Shown here in pieces: positions 31,961-42,645 of a stretch of 64,000 nt of DNA. Every line of letters starts with the position of its first letter. Positions within the stretch are counted from its first letter, which is position 1. The DNA is taken from the NCBI RefSeq assembly GCF_030140925.1, contig NZ_JARBWD010000001.1, forward strand, positions 1,364,001 through 1,428,000, in the 5' to 3' direction. The stretch is from Parerythrobacter aestuarii. Lineage in GTDB: Bacteria > Pseudomonadota > Alphaproteobacteria > Sphingomonadales > Sphingomonadaceae. Made by a program: the position numbers and the translations under genes. The notes under the pieces are model-generated. The model made no database searches, was not told where the DNA came from, and was given only the letters and a program-made list of their open reading frames with translations.

Positions 31961-33025
31961 ATGGCCAGACGGCGACAGGCAGTCACGATCAAGCACGTGG
32001 CGGCGGATGCGGGCGTGTCCTTGCAGACCGTCAGCCGCGTCATCAACGATGGGCCCAATGTACGGCCCGAAATGAAGGAACGCGTCCAGGCGTCGATCGA
32101 CAAGCTGGGCTATGTCCCTTCGATCGCTGCCCAGCGAATGAGCGGCTCGCATTCCTACCTTATCCTCGCACTCAATGACCGAGAGCGGACCATTTCGGAA
32201 TGGGCAGCGCGGCAGGGTAGTGACTGGGTCAACCAGATGTTGCTCGGCGGCATGCTGCGCGCCAACGAGCTGGGCTACAGAATGATGGTGGAGCTGGTCG
32301 ACACCCATGCCGACCAGATCGAGCGCGAGCTCGCCAGCACCATCGCCTCGCTTCAGCCCGATGGTGTCATCCTGACCCCGCCGCACTCTGAGAATCGGCA
32401 GATTACCGAGATGCTGGCGAGCAAGGGCATCCCGTTCGCCCGGATCGGTTCAACTGCGCCGGGGCCGGGCATTGCCATGACCATGGGCGATGAAAGCAAT
32501 GCCGCCATGGCGACCGATTACCTGGTCAACCTCGGCCATGAACGGATTGGGTTTATCTCCGGACTTTCCGAATACTCGCTAAGCGGATGGCGCGTCGATG
32601 GCTGGACCCGGGCAATGACAAAGGCTGGCCTGCCAACATCGGGATTGCTCGCCAAGGGCGACTTCAGTTTCGACTCGGGGATCAAGGCCGCCCGCCAATT
32701 GCTCAGCCTGGCGAAACGACCCACCGCCATCATCGCCAGCAGCGACCAGATGGCCATGGCAACGCTGAAAGTTGCCGGCGAACTGGGCATAAATGTGCCG
32801 GCTGACCTGTCTGTCATCAGCTTCGATAACACTCCGATCGCCAATTTCACGCAGCCCACGCTCACAGCGGTTGATCAGCCAATTGCGGAAACGACATCGC
32901 GAGCGGTCGAACTGCTGATCGAGGCTGCTCGTGAAGGGAAAGTGCCCGACGCTCCGGTGCGTGTTCGCGGCACGCTGGTAGAGCGAGGCTCGACTGCCCC
33001 GCCGCGTCGGCACGACAACGATTGA
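31961..33025 (+). CDS. LacI-family transcription regulator
   Basis: A 354-residue repressor-type regulator. The N-terminal helix-turn-helix is clear (VTIKHVAADAGVSLQTVSRVIND), followed by the hinge (VPSIAAQRMSG) and a periplasmic-binding-protein-like ligand domain ending in the usual DLSVISFDNTPIANFTQPTLT. It is co-transcribed with the GH16 and MFS genes. The GAACGTTC-core palindromes before the TonB receptor and GH3 genes are its most likely binding sites, with a glucan-derived sugar as inducer; both points are inference. Confidence 0.92.
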   Translation: MARRRQAVTIKHVAADAGVSLQTVSRVINDGPNVRPEMKERVQASIDKLGYVPSIAAQRMSGSHSYLILALNDRERTISEWAARQGSDWVNQMLLGGMLRANELGYRMMVELVDTHADQIERELASTIASLQPDGVILTPPHSENRQITEMLASKGIPFARIGSTAPGPGIAMTMGDESNAAMATDYLVNLGHERIGFISGLSEYSLSGWRVDGWTRAMTKAGLPTSGLLAKGDFSFDSGIKAARQLLSLAKRPTAIIASSDQMAMATLKVAGELGINVPADLSVISFDNTPIANFTQPTLTAVDQPIAETTSRAVELLIEAAREGKVPDAPVRVRGTLVERGSTAPPRRHDND

Positions 33026-34245
33026 TGCCAGGGACAGGGGCTGTGCCGGAAACGCGCCAATCGACGCGCTTCCTGCTTCTTTATGCCCTCGCTGCGGCGG
33101 GCGGCGCGGTCGCCTACGTCCCGTTCCTGACCGTGTTGCTCCCGGTGCGCGTTACAGCGTTGGCCGGTGAGGCTGATGTCAGCTGGCTTGCCTATGTCAC
33201 GCTTGGTGGAGCGCTCACGGCAAGCGTGGCGAATATCCTGTTCGGATGGCTCAGCGATCTGACGCGCAATCGCGTTCGCTGGATTTTGACCGGTTTGGTG
33301 CTGTCGAGCAGCATGTTGATGGCCATCCCGGTTGCACAAAGCCTGACCGTTCTGATCGGCACGATCGTGCTGTGGCAGCTGGGGCTCAACATGATGCTTG
33401 CGCCGCTTGCAGCCTGGGCGGGTGACTGCGTGCCTGACGGTCAGAAGGGTTTGCTTGGCGGCTTGCTGGCTTTTGCGCCGGCGCTCGGCGCCGCTTCTGG
33501 AGCGCTGGTAACAATTCCCGGGCTGGCCGATGCCGAAACTCGTCTCGTAATGGTGGTTTGCCTCGTGGCCGCGCTGGTGCTGCCGGTCGTCTTGTTCGGA
33601 CGGCCGAGACCGATGCCGCAATTGATGGAGGACAGTGCGCCTGGCGGCGAGCAGAGCGATCGTCCCGTCGCGCTCAAGAGCCGCAGCGCTGTCTTGCGCA
33701 TGTGGCTGGCTCGCTTGTTGGTGCAGATCGCAGAGGCAGCATTGTTTGCCTACCTGCTGTTCTGGTTCCGCTCCATCGATGCCGGTATGGGCGATAACCA
33801 CACGGCACGGATTTTCGCGATCGTCCTTGGCATCGCGGTGCCACTGGCGATCTTGGTTGGGCGCTGGTCAGATATTCGCGACCGACCCATCCTGCCATTG
33901 GCGCTGGCCTCTGTCCTATCGAGCGGAGGCTTGATCGTAATGGCGCTCGCGCAGACATTGACAGTCGCGATCGCCGGCTATGTGCTGTTTGGCCTCGCCG
34001 CTTCGGTTTTCCTGTCTTTGCATACCGGACAGACCTTGCGTGTCCTGCCGCGCGCTCGGCATCGCGCACGTGATCTGGGCATCTTCAACCTGACCAACAC
34101 CGTGCCATCCTTGATCATGCCCTGGCTGACGCTGGCGCTGGTCCCGGTGTTCGGGTTCTCGGGGCTTTTCTGGCTCCTCGCAGCCCTTGCTGCGCTGGCT
34201 GGTGCCCTGCTGGCGAGTCTCACCCGACTTTCACCGATTTCGTAA
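33025..34245 (+). CDS. MFS transporter
   Basis: A 406-residue major facilitator protein with about twelve hydrophobic helices and the loop 2-3 motif region NILFGWLSDLTRNRVRW. A second such loop is GRWSDIRDRPI between helices 8 and 9. The ATG overlaps the LacI stop by one base (TGATG); a TTG one codon earlier is possible. Its location between a GH16 and a GH3 gene suggests uptake of glucose or short beta-glucosides across the inner membrane. Confidence 0.85.
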   Translation: MPGTGAVPETRQSTRFLLLYALAAAGGAVAYVPFLTVLLPVRVTALAGEADVSWLAYVTLGGALTASVANILFGWLSDLTRNRVRWILTGLVLSSSMLMAIPVAQSLTVLIGTIVLWQLGLNMMLAPLAAWAGDCVPDGQKGLLGGLLAFAPALGAASGALVTIPGLADAETRLVMVVCLVAALVLPVVLFGRPRPMPQLMEDSAPGGEQSDRPVALKSRSAVLRMWLARLLVQIAEAALFAYLLFWFRSIDAGMGDNHTARIFAIVLGIAVPLAILVGRWSDIRDRPILPLALASVLSSGGLIVMALAQTLTVAIAGYVLFGLAASVFLSLHTGQTLRVLPRARHRARDLGIFNLTNTVPSLIMPWLTLALVPVFGFSGLFWLLAALAALAGALLASLTRLSPIS

Positions 34246-34281
34246 TTTTGGGCCTTGCAATTGAGAGGCGGGCCTGTAACG

Positions 34282-34297
34282 TTGAGAACGTTCCCAA
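34282..34297. promoter_or_regulatory. LacI-type operator candidate 3 (GAACGTTC core)
   Basis: TTGAGAACGTTCCCAA is a partly symmetric 16-base site with the exact core found at 27355-27362. It lies 24 bases before the GH3 start and inside a 75-base gap, where a repressor could block transcription. Confidence 0.5.
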
Positions 34298-34320
34298 TTC
34301 GGGATTTGGAGGGGATTAGG

Positions 34321-36705
34321 ATGCTTTGCCGTCAGTGGCTTGTTGCGACGTGTGCTTCGATTGCGCTGGTTGGGTGTGCCGGGACTGGGTCGATTGAAAG
34401 CGCTGCGTCGCCGGCGGTTGAGACCGTACAGCTGAATGAAGAAGAGCAGGTAGCCGCGTTGCTTGCGCGCATGAGCATAGAGCGCAAGGTCGGCCAGCTG
34501 ATCCAGCCGCAAATCAATTCCTTCACAGCTGAAGACATGGAGCGGTATCGTTTCGGCAGCTACCTCAACGGCGGCAATGGCGGCCCCTATGGCGATGAGT
34601 TCGCGCCTGCCTCTGAATGGCTGCGCCTCGCGGACGAGATGTGGGTTGCTTCGACACGGCCTCTGCCTGGTGACGAGCCGATTATCCCCACCATGTGGGG
34701 GACGGATGCGGTCCACGGCCACACCAATGTCGTCAAGGCGACCATCTTTCCGCACAATATTGCCCTCGGCGCAACCGGCGATCCGGAGCTTGTCCGGCTG
34801 ATTGGTGCAGCTACCGCAACCGAGATCGAGATTACCGGCATCGATTGGAATTTCTCGCCGACCGTCGCTGTTGCGCGTGACGATCGCTGGGGGCGGACCT
34901 ACGAAAGTTATTCCGAGGATCCGCAGGTCGCGGCCAGCATGGGCAAGGCTTTGCTGGAAGGTTTGCAGGGCTCCAGGGGTAGCGACGATTTCCTCGGCAA
35001 AGGCCGGGTGATCGCCACGGCCAAGCACTTCTTTGGCGATGGCGGGACTGCGCAAGGTATCGATACCGGCGACGTCAACGGCGATATCGAAGAACTCAAG
35101 AAGATCCACGCCGTTCCTTACCCCGTTGCGGTCGATGCCGGGGTGCAGGCAGTGATGGCCAGCTTCAACTCCATCAACGGCGTCAAGATGCACGGGAACA
35201 AGCCGTTGCTGACAGATTACCTGCGCGGAGAGCTTGGTTTTGACGGACTCGTGGTTGGTGACTGGAACGGCCACGGCCAGATCAAGGGCTGCACCGTCAC
35301 GGATTGCCCGCAGGCGCTGCTCGCAGGCCTCGACATCTACATGGTGCCCGACGATTGGAAGCCGCTGCTGGAAAATCTAGTTGCGCAAGTGAACGATGGC
35401 ACGATCCCGATGGCCCGGCTCGATGAAGCGGTCGGACGGGTACTCAAGGTCAAGTTGCGTGCGGGAATTCTTGGTCCGGATGCCAAGAAGCCATCGGCGC
35501 GGGCCAATGCCGGTCGCTACGACAAATTGGGCTTCGCTCCCCACCGGGCCGTCGCGCGCGAAGCGGTGGCGAAGTCACAGGTCATCCTGAAGAACAATGG
35601 TGTCCTGCCGCTCAAGGCCGGAGCTTCTATCCTCGTCGCTGGCACGGCAGCCGACAGCATTGCGCAGGCTTCGGGTGGCTGGACACTGACCTGGCAAGGC
35701 GGTGCCGAGCTGACTAACGCCGATTTCCCGGGTGCAACGTCGATCTGGGCAGGCATCGAGGAGGCGGCAAAGGAAACCGGCGGAACAGCCTCATTATCGG
35801 CTGACGGTAGCTTTACGACGAAGCCCGATGTTGCCATCGTCGTGTTTGGCGAACAACCCTATGCCGAATTCGCAGGAGACCGAAAGACGCTCGTGTTCGA
35901 TGACCATGAGGGTCTCGAATTGCTTCGCAAGTTCGGCGAGCAAGATATTCCAACCGTTGCGGTTTTTCTCTCCGGTCGCCCGCTCTGGATGAACCGGGAG
36001 ATCAACGCTTCGACTGCTTTCGTGGCATCCTGGTTGCCGGGCAGCGAGGGGGCTGGCGTGGCCGATGTCCTGTTCGGCAAGCGGGAAGCTACCGGCCGCC
36101 TATCGTTCAGCTGGCCGGCTGACTGTGGCGGCACGCCGGTCAATTCACCGGCTGGTGCGCAGTTCCCGTTTGGCTACGGCCTTTCGCAAAGCGATGCGCA
36201 GCCCGTCGGGGCGCTGGATGAGACCTGCGGGTACCTCGATCAGGGCCAGTCGGCGGCCTGGTATGACATGGGGCGCCTTGCCAATGGCATCACTGCAATT
36301 GCCGGTGGTGCGGCTCTGCCCAACTTGCGCGGAGAGGGCGGTGGGGTCGTTTCCCGCGGGGTCGACAAGGAGCGGCAGGAAGATGCGCGCGAGGTCACAT
36401 TTGGCCCGGGCGCAACCTTGTCAATGGCGCAGGAAGGCGAGGGCGGAGGAGACTTCCGCATCCTCTACAACCTCGCCAACGCGCCAGCAGGATCGGTCAC
36501 GCTTACGGTGGGTGGCAATACCGTTGACATCACCCGCCAGCTGCAGCTCAGTGCAGGCAAGGGTTGGCGTGAAATGATCATCACCGAAGACTGTGCGCCG
36601 GGGCTTGGCAACAGCCTGTCGATTGGCACTGACGCGCCAATGGTGATGCGGATTGCGAAGATTGTCCGGCAGGACATGCCGGAAGGGACGGAATGCTCTT
36701 TCTGA
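34321..36705 (+). CDS. GH3 family exo-beta-glucosidase, lipoprotein
   Basis: A 794-residue beta-glucosidase. The start at 34321 follows GGAGGGG and gives a signal peptide with lipobox (ALVGC). The GH3 (alpha/beta)8 domain includes RWGRTYESYSEDP, the KHFFGDGGT motif and the nucleophile region GLVVGDWNGHG (D314). A second alpha/beta domain follows (about 440-640, containing RLSFSWP), then a C-terminal domain of about 150 residues as in ExoP-type enzymes. It would trim oligosaccharides released by GH16 to glucose. An operator-like palindrome precedes it. Confidence 0.92.
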   Translation: MLCRQWLVATCASIALVGCAGTGSIESAASPAVETVQLNEEEQVAALLARMSIERKVGQLIQPQINSFTAEDMERYRFGSYLNGGNGGPYGDEFAPASEWLRLADEMWVASTRPLPGDEPIIPTMWGTDAVHGHTNVVKATIFPHNIALGATGDPELVRLIGAATATEIEITGIDWNFSPTVAVARDDRWGRTYESYSEDPQVAASMGKALLEGLQGSRGSDDFLGKGRVIATAKHFFGDGGTAQGIDTGDVNGDIEELKKIHAVPYPVAVDAGVQAVMASFNSINGVKMHGNKPLLTDYLRGELGFDGLVVGDWNGHGQIKGCTVTDCPQALLAGLDIYMVPDDWKPLLENLVAQVNDGTIPMARLDEAVGRVLKVKLRAGILGPDAKKPSARANAGRYDKLGFAPHRAVAREAVAKSQVILKNNGVLPLKAGASILVAGTAADSIAQASGGWTLTWQGGAELTNADFPGATSIWAGIEEAAKETGGTASLSADGSFTTKPDVAIVVFGEQPYAEFAGDRKTLVFDDHEGLELLRKFGEQDIPTVAVFLSGRPLWMNREINASTAFVASWLPGSEGAGVADVLFGKREATGRLSFSWPADCGGTPVNSPAGAQFPFGYGLSQSDAQPVGALDETCGYLDQGQSAAWYDMGRLANGITAIAGGAALPNLRGEGGGVVSRGVDKERQEDAREVTFGPGATLSMAQEGEGGGDFRILYNLANAPAGSVTLTVGGNTVDITRQLQLSAGKGWREMIITEDCAPGLGNSLSIGTDAPMVMRIAKIVRQDMPEGTECSF

Positions 36706-36823
36706 GGAAGGGCGGATGAATTCGAATTCCAATGGACGCTGTGCGGGATTGCGCTAGTCCATTGCCAACAAGGGATTGAGGCTCGGCCGTTGAATGCCGA
36801 TGCCCGTGGGGGAGGAATAGGTC

Positions 36824-38410
<1,587 letters not shown>

Positions 38411-38470
38411 GAAATTAGTCGAACTAGCCTGCCTAGAAATTCGTTACATTTGACGCCTTTGTCCTATTTC

Positions 38471-38489
38471 TGACACTTTGCCAGTGTCA
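38471..38489. repeat. Inverted repeat TGACACT-N5-AGTGTCA
   Basis: Perfect 7-base arms separated by TTGCC, between the symporter and the first tail-collar gene. No U-tract follows, so an operator is more likely than a terminator. Confidence 0.4.
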
Positions 38490-38495
38490 TAAACA

Positions 38496-38511
38496 ACCAG
38501 AACGTTCCGCA
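38496..38511. promoter_or_regulatory. LacI-type operator candidate 4 (GAACGTTC core)
   Basis: ACCAGAACGTTCCGCA shares the GAACGTTC core and the right flank TTCC with the site before the GH3 gene. It is 31 bases before the first tail-collar gene, which would tie those genes to the glucan regulon. Confidence 0.4.
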
Positions 38512-38542
38512 ATTCTGCGGGAAGATTTGGTGGGGAGGACTT

Positions 38543-39109
38543 ATGTCAATTTCAGATCCGACGCTTGGCGAGATTTCAATGTTCGGTGCCAACTGGGCAC
38601 CACGGGGCTGGGCGCTATGCCAAGGCCAGTTGTTGCCGATCAGTTCGAATCAGGCGCTGTTTTCGATTATCGGGACGATTTATGGCGGCGACGGCCGCAC
38701 CACTTTCGCCTTGCCGGACTTTCGCGGTCGTGCGCCGCGCGGCCAGGGAACCGGGCCGGGCTTTGCGCCGGTCATGATTGGCGAACGCAGCGGTCGTGAG
38801 AACGAAACGTTGTCGGTCATGAACATGCCGAACCACAGCCACCCGCACACGCACACTGCCAGCGTTCATGGCGAAGCGCGGCTTGCCAACGAAGCGTCAC
38901 CGACCGACAATGTGTTCGCTCTCGCCAACGCCAATATCTACCATGATGTGGACTCGGGACAGCAGGATGTCCTGATGCATGCCAACACCGTCACTCTGGC
39001 ACAGGATGCCACACCAGCCGGTGGCAGCATGCCGTTCTCGCTGATGAACCCTTATCTTGGGGTCAATTTCATCATCGCCCTGACCGGTGTCTATCCGAGC
39101 CGGAGCTAA
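38543..39109 (+). CDS. Tail-collar-domain protein (MdpB/microcystin-dependent-protein type), copy 1
   Basis: A 188-residue protein with the phage tail-collar fold signature: GWALCQGQLLPIS, ALFSIIGTIYGGDGRTTFALPDFRGRAPRGQGTGPG and a His-rich loop (NHSHPHTHT). These proteins occur in phage tail fibres and as stand-alone bacterial proteins of unknown function. There are no other phage genes nearby. The next gene is a same-length paralogue about 70% alike by eye. Starts at ATG after GGGGAGGAC. Confidence 0.85.
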   Translation: MSISDPTLGEISMFGANWAPRGWALCQGQLLPISSNQALFSIIGTIYGGDGRTTFALPDFRGRAPRGQGTGPGFAPVMIGERSGRENETLSVMNMPNHSHPHTHTASVHGEARLANEASPTDNVFALANANIYHDVDSGQQDVLMHANTVTLAQDATPAGGSMPFSLMNPYLGVNFIIALTGVYPSRS

Positions 39110-39141
39110 TCCAGCCGAGATTGCGAGAATGAGGAAATCAC

Positions 39142-39708
39142 ATGTCTATCTATGATCCAACAATAGGCGAGATCACCATGTTCGGCGGCACGTTTGCGCC
39201 GCGGAGCTGGGCGTTCTGCAACGGGCAACTTCTGCCCATCTCGAACTACACGGCACTGTTCTCCATCATCGGCACCATCTACGGCGGTGATGGCCGCACT
39301 ACGTTTGGCCTGCCGAACCTGCAGGGACGGACGCCGCGCGGACAGGGTACCGGCCCGGGGCTTCAACCCGTTGCCATTGGGCAAGCCAGTGGTGCCGAAC
39401 AGATATCCCTTTCGGTCAACAACCTGCCCAGCCACACGCACCCGCATACGCATGCGGCGTCGGTTCATGGTGAAGCGCGGCTCGCGGATGAGTCAGCCCC
39501 GACAGACAATGTCTTCGCGCTGGCAAATTCGAATATCTATCACGATGTCGACGAGGGACAGCAGGATGTCCTGATGCATCCCAACACGGTGACACTGACG
39601 ACGGATTCGACACCGGCAGGGGGAAGTATACCTTTCTCCAACCTCAATCCGTTCCTGGGGACGAACTTCATCATTGCTCTCGAGGGAATCTTCCCCAGCC
39701 GTTCCTGA
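39142..39708 (+). CDS. Tail-collar-domain protein, copy 2
   Basis: A 188-residue paralogue of the preceding gene, 32 bases downstream, with the same GQLLPIS, FSIIGTIYGGDGRTTFGLP and SHTHPHTH segments and identical C-terminal PSRS. Identical length without gaps indicates a tandem duplication kept under selection. It is followed by a strong terminator and then by the convergent lasso peptide operon. A role in presenting or binding a secreted product is possible but not shown. Confidence 0.85.
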   Translation: MSIYDPTIGEITMFGGTFAPRSWAFCNGQLLPISNYTALFSIIGTIYGGDGRTTFGLPNLQGRTPRGQGTGPGLQPVAIGQASGAEQISLSVNNLPSHTHPHTHAASVHGEARLADESAPTDNVFALANSNIYHDVDEGQQDVLMHPNTVTLTTDSTPAGGSIPFSNLNPFLGTNFIIALEGIFPSRS

Positions 39709-39725
39709 CGGCTTCGGCACAAACT

Positions 39726-39761
39726 AAAAAGGAGCGGTGCCCGATGGCCCGCTCCTTTTTT
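39726..39761. terminator. Bidirectional terminator between tail-collar and lasso operons
   Basis: AAAAAGGAGCGG and CCGCTCCTTTTT form a perfect 12-pair stem around TGCCCGATGGC, followed by further T. The A-run on the other side makes it usable for the convergent lasso operon too, whose last gene ends 65 bases away. Confidence 0.88.
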
Positions 39762-39825
39762 CATGTCCAAGCATTGGACAAGATATCGCATCCAATCGGG
39801 GAGCCCGCATTTGCGAGCACCCCTA

Positions 39826-39978
39826 TCAGGATGGCGGAGTGTAGTAGATAAGGACTTCCTGCGTGAAGGTGGCAGGTCCCGTCGCCGTCTGGTCGGCGTC
39901 GAGGCAGGTCAACTCCGGCTTGCGATAGGGCCGCTTGGCGCTGTTTTCGAGCTGCTTGCTAGAACCGTGCTGCGTCAT
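39826..39978 (-). CDS. Lasso peptide precursor (paeninodin-like), 50 residues
   Basis: A 50-codon frame starting 16 bases after the cyclase gene, behind GGGGGATCC. The N-terminal 32 residues look like a lasso leader: YRKPEL fits the YxxPxL motif read by the RRE protein, and Thr stands at position -2 (QTA before the cut). The predicted core is TGPATFTQEVLIYYTPPS. It aligns with the paeninodin core start AGPGTSTPD: Gly2, Pro3, Thr5, Thr7 and an acidic residue at 9 coincide, so a nine-residue ring closed on Glu9 is predicted. The core ends in Ser, the residue that HprK-like lasso kinases phosphorylate. The Thr at core position 1 is unusual. The paeninodin sequence is from memory. Confidence 0.82.
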   Translation of the reverse strand: MTQHGSSKQLENSAKRPYRKPELTCLDADQTATGPATFTQEVLIYYTPPS

Positions 39979-39994
39979 GGATCCCCCGTGGAGT

Positions 39995-41851
39995 TCAATC
40001 GAGTTGCTTCAACCATTCGGAAAGCACATCAATCCTTCGAGCCAGTTCGCGGGAATACGCATCGTTCCCAGTCAAACTGCCTTCGGCGGAAGACCCGTTA
40101 TTTTTAAAACCGCCAAGTTTTCCGTAACTTTCGCAATCAAGGATAGACTTGAGTCGGGATGGCAGCAAGTCGTAATTTACAAAACTAACCGGATCATTGG
40201 TGGGTCTTGCATTCTCGCGCACCGGTCCCATCGATTTGCCATGCCAGATAATGCTGTCTGGCAAGCGGCCGATCTGTGAACGGCGGTGGAGCAAGCGCCC
40301 GGTTCCGGCCTGATGCTTTTCTATGCCCGGGATAGCGAGGTATGTTTCGATCAGGTCCCTGTCGAGCAGGGGCCATCGATATTCGATGCCGTAGCTGGCC
40401 GCCATGGCGGAGCAGGATTCAAGTCGGCCGGAGACATAGGCCCGAAAGGCCCGGCGCAATACAGTCTCGTTGGGTGTTCTGCCTCCGGCAATTGCGCCTC
40501 TTCCACGCTGGAAATCCTCTAGCGCGTGCTCCTCTCTGTACGCCCTAGAGAATGGTGTTGCATCGAGCTGGGCCAAGAACGCCTGTGTTGCATGCTGCGG
40601 GGATGCCAGGCGCTGCCGCACGAAGCGAACCAGGCCTCGCCCCCGGCTTGTCGGAGTGTCGCCCAAGGCGCGCAAAAAAGCCTGAAACTGACCGTGTGCA
40701 AGTAACTCGGCCAAGACTTCGCGTCCTCCCGAAGTCACTATTTCATCTCCGCCGAACCCCGACAGCAATGTCCGGACCCCGTGGTCGCTGCAGGCTTCAT
40801 ACACCGGCGCATGGAATGTGGCGTTGGCATGCTCTGCGGGAAACCCGAGCATCGCATTGCAGCGGTCCATCGTTGCGAGGTGCCATGCTCCCTGAGCTGG
40901 CTCGAGGGACACGTGGCCGGACAAACCGCAATGGTGAGCGACGCGTTCCTGGGCCGACGCGTCTTCTTCAAACATCAACAGGCCATAGGTCTGAAATCCC
41001 TGCTCCTCGCAAGCGGGGGCAGCGCTGGCCACGATCGACGAAGAATCGAGCCCACCCGTCAATTCTGCACCGACTGTGTGAACTGATCGGGTCCGACGCA
41101 TCACGGCCTCGTCGAGGCTCGCTCGGTATCGGCCCACCTGTTCTTGCGATTGCTGCGCAGCAAAGGGCTGTGGATCCTCGAAAGCGAAGTAACGATGCGG
41201 TTCGCCGGTCTTGCCGGCTTCGATGATCAGCTCATGGCCTGGCGGCAACCGATAGACATTCGTGAAGGCGGTGCGGTGATGGTCGTGCGAATAGCCAAGC
41301 AGGAACTTGCCGATCCATGCATCGCTGGGCGTGACGTCGGGCAGTCGCAGGGCGGGAAATAGCGCGGCAGTGCTGGCCACAGCAAAAAGCTCACGGCCGT
41401 GATAGGTAAACATCGGTCGTGTACCGATTGGGTCACGTACGCACCATGTCGTGCTGGTGGCGGGATCGAAGATCACGAAGGAAAAATCGCCGATGAGCCG
41501 GATTGCCGCTCCGGTGCCCCAGGCTCGATGGGCGGCCAGTACCAATGCGGGATCGGTAAGATCCCTGCGTTCTTGCAGCCTCAGAGCTGCACACAGCTCT
41601 GCGCGATTGTCGAGCCGGATCCATCCAACGCATACGCGGCCTGTTTCCATGCATCGCGCAGGCGGGCTCTCGTTGAGGCTCTCTGGCGTATTGTGGCGCA
41701 CCGCTTGAGCGAACATCGCCTGTTCGCTGCACCAATGTCCCGCCTTGTCAGCGACGTCGAATGGATCGAGCAGGGCTTCCAGCCGGGCCGGGTCGATCCA
41801 GTCCCGGGGAGTGCGACTGCCCTCGCCAGTAACGATCCCGGCAAACATCAT
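39995..41851 (-). CDS. Asparagine-synthetase-like lasso cyclase (C protein)
   Basis: A 618-residue homologue of asparagine synthetase B that would adenylate the acidic ring residue of the precursor and form the isopeptide bond. The N-terminal glutaminase-like domain starts MMFAGIV and has no Cys at position 2, so it should not release ammonia, as in other lasso cyclases. The synthetase domain has the PPi loop ELTGGLDSSSIVASA and the downstream LLSGFGGDEI. ATG at 41851 overlaps the B2 stop by 4 bases; the longer upstream frame would run through the B2 gene and is rejected. Operon context with B1, B2 and precursor supports the role. Confidence 0.88.
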   Translation of the reverse strand: MMFAGIVTGEGSRTPRDWIDPARLEALLDPFDVADKAGHWCSEQAMFAQAVRHNTPESLNESPPARCMETGRVCVGWIRLDNRAELCAALRLQERRDLTDPALVLAAHRAWGTGAAIRLIGDFSFVIFDPATSTTWCVRDPIGTRPMFTYHGRELFAVASTAALFPALRLPDVTPSDAWIGKFLLGYSHDHHRTAFTNVYRLPPGHELIIEAGKTGEPHRYFAFEDPQPFAAQQSQEQVGRYRASLDEAVMRRTRSVHTVGAELTGGLDSSSIVASAAPACEEQGFQTYGLLMFEEDASAQERVAHHCGLSGHVSLEPAQGAWHLATMDRCNAMLGFPAEHANATFHAPVYEACSDHGVRTLLSGFGGDEIVTSGGREVLAELLAHGQFQAFLRALGDTPTSRGRGLVRFVRQRLASPQHATQAFLAQLDATPFSRAYREEHALEDFQRGRGAIAGGRTPNETVLRRAFRAYVSGRLESCSAMAASYGIEYRWPLLDRDLIETYLAIPGIEKHQAGTGRLLHRRSQIGRLPDSIIWHGKSMGPVRENARPTNDPVSFVNYDLLPSRLKSILDCESYGKLGGFKNNGSSAEGSLTGNDAYSRELARRIDVLSEWLKQLD

Positions 41852-42339
41852 GGCAGGCTGCGTGGAGCGAAAGTGGCGACGATGCGGTACTCTGGCAAGA
41901 CAGGTCCCCCGGTCACCACCCTGTCTCCGGCGACGATCCATGCATGTGCTTTCATCGGTGCTGCCTCTGGTGTCTGTTCGCCCGGGGCAAGGCCGAAATG
42001 AACGCAGTGAGGGACGCCACGCAGTTTGAGTAGCACGCTCGCAGCCATCGCCTGAGGCAGGCAAACCGATTCCCACGGAGTCAGTGCTGCTGTGGCCCTC
42101 ACGGAGCGGCCGATGCTGCGGGCAGCCCGGTCAGATGCCTCAGTTACACCAGGTGCCGGCTGACCCTGGCTCACAACCTTACCCAGGACTCGTACATAGA
42201 AGCGAAACGGCAGGAACAGGATGGCGAGGCGAGCGAGGCCAAGGAGGACAAGAGATGGCAGGACGAGCAGCTTTTCCGGCCAGCTATAGCCACGGGCGCT
42301 CCTGATCTTGTTCCGTAACCGGGTGAGGGGGCCACTCAT
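41848..42339 (-). CDS. Lasso peptide leader protease (B2, transglutaminase-like)
   Basis: A 163-residue protein that should cut the leader from the precursor. It has a hydrophobic N-terminal third (about residues 24-46) and a transglutaminase-like catalytic core: Cys93 in WESVCLPQAM, His132 in KAHAWIVAGD and Asp139 in the same segment. Spacing matches B2/McjB C-terminal proteases. It begins 2 bases after the PqqD-like gene and overlaps the cyclase start. Confidence 0.88.
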   Translation of the reverse strand: MSGPLTRLRNKIRSARGYSWPEKLLVLPSLVLLGLARLAILFLPFRFYVRVLGKVVSQGQPAPGVTEASDRAARSIGRSVRATAALTPWESVCLPQAMAASVLLKLRGVPHCVHFGLAPGEQTPEAAPMKAHAWIVAGDRVVTGGPVLPEYRIVATFAPRSLP

Positions 42340-42341
42340 GT

Positions 42342-42641
42342 CTATGCAACCCGTTCGATCAGGCCACGACGCAGCAGGTCGGTAAGAAAGGCTTCGATGT
42401 CGTTTTCAAGCTCTTCGCGATCGGGTGAATCGAACCTGCTTGCCACGTGATCGATTGCAGTCTTCAGGGAATTGGGCCTTTCAAGCAGCGTCCAAACTGC
42501 TCCGCCGACTTCGTCCAAGGCGAAGTAGCAACCTTCGCGCGTGTCCATCATAACGGTCTGGCCGTCCATCTCGACCGCTTCCAGGTGCGGATTGCGCTGC
42601 AGGAGCGTATCGGGTGCGGGAGGGGTGGGAGGCTTGGTCAT
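42342..42641 (-). CDS. PqqD-family RiPP recognition element (lasso B1)
   Basis: A 99-residue PqqD-like protein (start ATG 42641) that binds the precursor leader and presents it to the B2 protease. The fold signature is visible: TVMMDTREGCYFALDEVGGAVWTLLE, then a helical C-terminus (DIEAFLTDLLRRGLIER). It lies between the sulfotransferase stop (4 bases away) and B2. A split B1/B2 arrangement is usual in lasso clusters of this type. Confidence 0.88.
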   Translation of the reverse strand: MTKPPTPPAPDTLLQRNPHLEAVEMDGQTVMMDTREGCYFALDEVGGAVWTLLERPNSLKTAIDHVASRFDSPDREELENDIEAFLTDLLRRGLIERVA

Positions 42642-42645
42642 GGCA

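Noticed and set aside
36720..36740. GAATTCGAATTC before the symporter as an operator
   Set aside because: It is just two overlapping 6-base palindromes, not repeated near other genes of the locus, and lies directly after the GH3 stop.
38543..39708. Prophage remnant
   Set aside because: Tail-collar domains are the only phage-like feature; no integrase, capsid, portal or lysis genes are in the window.
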